Below are positions 51,779 through 54,097 of a stretch of DNA of 54,097 nt, piece by piece. The notes beneath the pieces are model-generated. The model was not told where the DNA came from. It saw only the letters and a list, made by a program, of their open reading frames with translations, and did no database searches. This DNA comes from UBA4742 sp002403895 (GTDB lineage Bacteria; Actinomycetota; Acidimicrobiia; Acidimicrobiales; Acidimicrobilacustridaceae). A program made the translations under genes and the position numbers. Each line of letters begins with the position of its first letter. The stretch's first letter is position 1. The stretch is taken from contig DAISGD010000018.1 in assembly GCA_036823295.1 (NCBI GenBank), forward strand, positions 1 to 54,097. Direction: 5' to 3'.

Positions 51779-53416
51779 TTAGCGCGCGGGGTGCTTGAGC
51801 GAGCGGTAGCGGCGGATAAGGGCGTTGGTCGACGAGTCGTGGGTCAGGTCGGGTTCGGTCGCGCGCGTGAGCTCGGGGACTATGCGGTTGGCCAAGGCCT
51901 TGCCCAGTTCGACTCCCCACTGATCGAACGAGTCGATCCCCCAGATCGTGCCCTGGGTGAACACGCTGTGCTCGTAGAGGGCGATGAGGCTGCCCAGCAG
52001 GCGGGGGGTGAGCTGGTCAGCCAACAGCACATTCGTGGGCCGGTTGCCCTCCATGACCCGGTGGGGGACGACCGACTCCGGGGTGCCCTCGGCGCGGACC
52101 TCGGCTTCGGTCTTGCCGAAGGCCAGAGCCTCGGCCTGGGCGAACACGTTGGACGACAGGATGTCGTGGTGGTCGCGCAACGGGTTGAGGCTGTTGGCGA
52201 ACCCGATGAGATCGACCGGGATGAGCTTCGTGCCCTGATGGATCAACTGGTAGAAGCTGTGCTGGCCATTGGTCCCCGGCTCGCCCCAGTAGACGGCGCC
52301 GGTCTGATAGTCGACCGGCGTCCCGTCGAGGGTGACGTGTTTGCCGTTGGACTCCATGGTGAGTTGCTGGAGGTAGGCCGGGAAGCGCTTGAGGTACTGC
52401 TCATAGGGCATGACCCCGACGGTGTGGGCGTCGAAGAAATCGCCGTACCAGACCGCGAGAAGACCCATGATCACTGGGAGGTTCTGGGCGAGGGGAGCGG
52501 TGCGGAAGTGCTCGTCCATCTCGTGGAATCCGGCGAGGAGTTCGGCAAAGTGCGCGGGCCCCACGGCCAGCATGGTGGACAACCCGATGGCCGAGTCCAT
52601 CGAGTACCGGCCGCCCACCCAGTCCCAGAACCCGAACATGTTGGCGGTGTCGATCCCGAAAGCGGCGACCCGTTCGGCGTTGGTGGACACCGCCACGAAG
52701 TGGCGGGCCACGGCGGCCTCGTCCTCCAACGCCCCCACCACCCAATCGCGGGCGGATTGGGCGTTGGTCAGGGTCTCCAACGTGGCGAACGTCTTGGACG
52801 AGATGATGAACAGGGTCTCGGCCGGATCGAGGTCCCGGGTGGCCTCCACGAAGTCGGTGGCATCCACATTGGAGACGAACCGGAACGTGAGATCGCGCTG
52901 GCTGTAGGCCCGCAGCGCCTCATAGGCCATGACCGGTCCGAGGTCGGAACCGCCGATGCCGACGTTGATGACGGTGCGGATGGGCTTGCCGGTGTGGCCC
53001 GTCCAGTCCCCCGAGCGCACCCGCTCACTGAACGCCGTCATCCGGTCGAGCACGGTGTGGACCTCGGTGACCACGTCCACGCCGTCGACCACGAGGGTGC
53101 CGCCGGCGGGCACGCGCAGGGCCACGTGGAGTACCGAGCGTTGCTCGGAGACGTTTATGGGAGCCCCCGCGAACATGGCGTCGCGTCGCTGGGCCAGTGA
53201 TGACTCCTCTGCCAGTTGCACGAGGAGCGCCATCGTCTCATCGGTGATCCGGTTCTTGGAGTAGTCGAGGTAGAGGCCGGCGGCTTCGAGCGTCAGGCGC
53301 TCACCCCGGTCGGGGTCCTGCGCGAACAGGTCGCGCAGATGACGCCCGGCGATGTCGGCGTGGTGGCGCTCGAGGGACGCCCAGGCCGGGCGCGAGCGGA
53401 GCGGGGTGACAGCCAT
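51779..53416 (-). CDS. pgi: Glucose-6-phosphate isomerase
   Basis: A 545-residue phosphoglucose isomerase from the ATG at 53416 (CCGGAGGATG upstream). Features are TVINVGIGGSDLGPVMAYEA (signature 1), FIISSKTFATLETLTNAQSA, GFWDWVGGRYSMDSAIGLST, QHSFYQLIHQGTKLIPVDLI and FDQWGVELGKALANRIVPEL. It interconverts glucose-6-P and fructose-6-P. It is in one operon with the GH15 gene upstream (56 bp) and gnd downstream (24 bp). Confidence 0.97.
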   Translation of the reverse strand: MAVTPLRSRPAWASLERHHADIAGRHLRDLFAQDPDRGERLTLEAAGLYLDYSKNRITDETMALLVQLAEESSLAQRRDAMFAGAPINVSEQRSVLHVALRVPAGGTLVVDGVDVVTEVHTVLDRMTAFSERVRSGDWTGHTGKPIRTVINVGIGGSDLGPVMAYEALRAYSQRDLTFRFVSNVDATDFVEATRDLDPAETLFIISSKTFATLETLTNAQSARDWVVGALEDEAAVARHFVAVSTNAERVAAFGIDTANMFGFWDWVGGRYSMDSAIGLSTMLAVGPAHFAELLAGFHEMDEHFRTAPLAQNLPVIMGLLAVWYGDFFDAHTVGVMPYEQYLKRFPAYLQQLTMESNGKHVTLDGTPVDYQTGAVYWGEPGTNGQHSFYQLIHQGTKLIPVDLIGFANSLNPLRDHHDILSSNVFAQAEALAFGKTEAEVRAEGTPESVVPHRVMEGNRPTNVLLADQLTPRLLGSLIALYEHSVFTQGTIWGIDSFDQWGVELGKALANRIVPELTRATEPDLTHDSSTNALIRRYRSLKHPAR

Positions 53417-53472
53417 CGGTGCATCCTCCGGAGGGTGGTTCACGATCACGCGCGATTGGTCGTTTGGCCCGG

Positions 53473-54097
53473 TCAACCGGCCCGGGTGCGTTTGGCCATG
53501 GGGCCGTGCTCGCCCATCGAAAGGCTGGCCGCGGAGATGATGAAGGCCAGGTGGGAGAACGCTTGGGGCACATTGCCCAGCATTCGCCCGGACACCGGGT
53601 CGTACTCCTCGGAGAAGAGGCCGACGTCGTTCTGGAGAGCTCGCAGCCGCTCGAACAGCGCCATGGCCTCGTCCCGACGGCCGATGAGGGCCAGGTTGTC
53701 GGCCAGCCAGAACGTGGTCAGTAGAAACGTACCCTCGCCCGGAGGGAGTCCGTCCACCGTGTCGATGTCCTCGGTGGCATAGCGCAGCACGAACCCGTCG
53801 ACCACCAACTCACGCTGGATGGCGTCGACGGTGCCGATGATGCGGGGGTCCGTCGGCGGGAGGAATCCGACCCGGGCCAGCATCAGCAGGCTGGAGTCGA
53901 GCCGCTCGGAGCCGTAGTACTGCACGAAGCTCTGTTGGGCCTCGCTCCATCCCCGGGCACACACCTGTTCGTGGATCTCGTCGCGAAGGTCGGCCCAGCG
54001 ATCGATGGGCAGCGAGTCCCACCCGAGGGCGTCGGCGATGCGGATCGCCCGGTCGAAGGCCACCCAGGCCATGACCTTGGAGTGGGTGAAGTGTCGG
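53473..54097 (-). CDS. GH15 glycoside hydrolase, C-terminal part (cut by window edge)
   Basis: The visible 207 or so residues are the last third of a second GH15 protein: HSKVMAWVAFDRAIRIADAL, SFVQYYGSERLDSSLLMLAR, VGFLPPTDPRIIGTVDAIQR, GEGTFLLTTFWLADNLALIG and VGLFSEEYDPVSGRMLGNVP with the second catalytic Glu. It differs clearly from the GH15 at 31905-33716, so the two are paralogues. It continues past base 54097 and heads the pgi-gnd operon. Confidence 0.92.
   Translation of the reverse strand, partial: RHFTHSKVMAWVAFDRAIRIADALGWDSLPIDRWADLRDEIHEQVCARGWSEAQQSFVQYYGSERLDSSLLMLARVGFLPPTDPRIIGTVDAIQRELVVDGFVLRYATEDIDTVDGLPPGEGTFLLTTFWLADNLALIGRRDEAMALFERLRALQNDVGLFSEEYDPVSGRMLGNVPQAFSHLAFIISAASLSMGEHGPMAKRTRAG

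Noticed and set aside
51104..53200. A 698-codon open frame on the plus strand
   Set aside because: It is antisense to pgi and gnd, whose proteins have full family signatures. Long antisense frames are expected in high-GC DNA.

Overview
The window is high-GC DNA with dense, often overlapping genes and frequent GTG/TTG starts behind strong Shine-Dalgarno sequences. The gene families (TIGR03086 and DUF664/DinB proteins, TIGR02960-type ECF sigma factor, DUF6325, cyclase-ATPase-LuxR regulators, TIGR03862 flavoprotein) point to an Actinomycetota chromosome, possibly an uncultured Acidimicrobiia-like lineage. That placement is an inference. A run of 100 N (44761-44860) marks a scaffold gap, so this is a draft or metagenome assembly.

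Layout. (1) 1-20155 is an accessory, heavily rearranged region. It starts and ends with the same 18-base sequence, which resembles a tRNA 3' end. It holds stress and detoxification genes (two DinB proteins, a VOC protein with a divergent ECF sigma factor, MarR divergent from katG). It also holds remnants of IS3, IS256 and UvrA-like genes, and three full-span copies of one rve-type insertion sequence. A phospholipase D gene lies between two of these copies. (2) 13.9-19.2 kb looks like a nitrosative-stress locus: an NsrR/IscR-like Rrf2 regulator, a YwiC-like protein, the RIC/YtfE/ScdA di-iron repair protein, a group III truncated haemoglobin, a double cupredoxin and a NirK-like multicopper oxidase. 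The globin and the oxidase are both cut off beside an intact IS copy. The cupredoxin and regulator promoters share the 8-mer TCCTATAG. (3) 19.4-25.6 kb has a broken toxin-antitoxin pair, a 970-residue cyclase/ATPase/LuxR regulator, a small monooxygenase-like protein, a UrtA-like binding protein without a signal peptide, and a TIGR03086 protein. (4) 25.7-28.5 kb has a truncated IS copy nearly identical to the intact one, followed by VOC and MFS gene scraps, then SHOCT, DUF6325 and methyltransferase genes and a solo IS end. (5) 28.6-31.8 kb is an isoprenoid-quinone-like module: geranylgeranyl reductase family, MenG/UbiE-like methyltransferase, polytopic UbiA-like protein and an SRPBCC protein.

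(6) 31.9-37.3 kb is a tight minus-strand operon (DoxX-like, DUF2231, transaldolase, small membrane protein, GH15 glucanase/trehalase). It is divergent from a cysteine-rich HTH regulator resembling SufR. (7) 37.6-43.8 kb has a secreted protein, a decayed hydrolase-cyclase, a formylglycine arylsulfatase, a 3Fe-4S ferredoxin, an amidase and a truncated SDR. (8) 44.0-46.7 kb is a Type II-like restriction-modification pair whose endonuclease contains the assembly gap. (9) 46.9-49.4 kb has a TIGR03862 flavoprotein, a truncated YceI gene and an ArsR-AHSA1 pair. (10) 49.5-54.1 kb is a second central-carbon operon: a second GH15 protein (cut by the window edge), pgi, gnd and a class V aminotransferase.

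The right half reads as a fairly stable chromosomal backbone for storage-sugar use, the pentose phosphate pathway and quinones. The left 20 kb, plus 25.7-28.5 kb, is shaped by one IS family that has moved, recombined and cut genes repeatedly.
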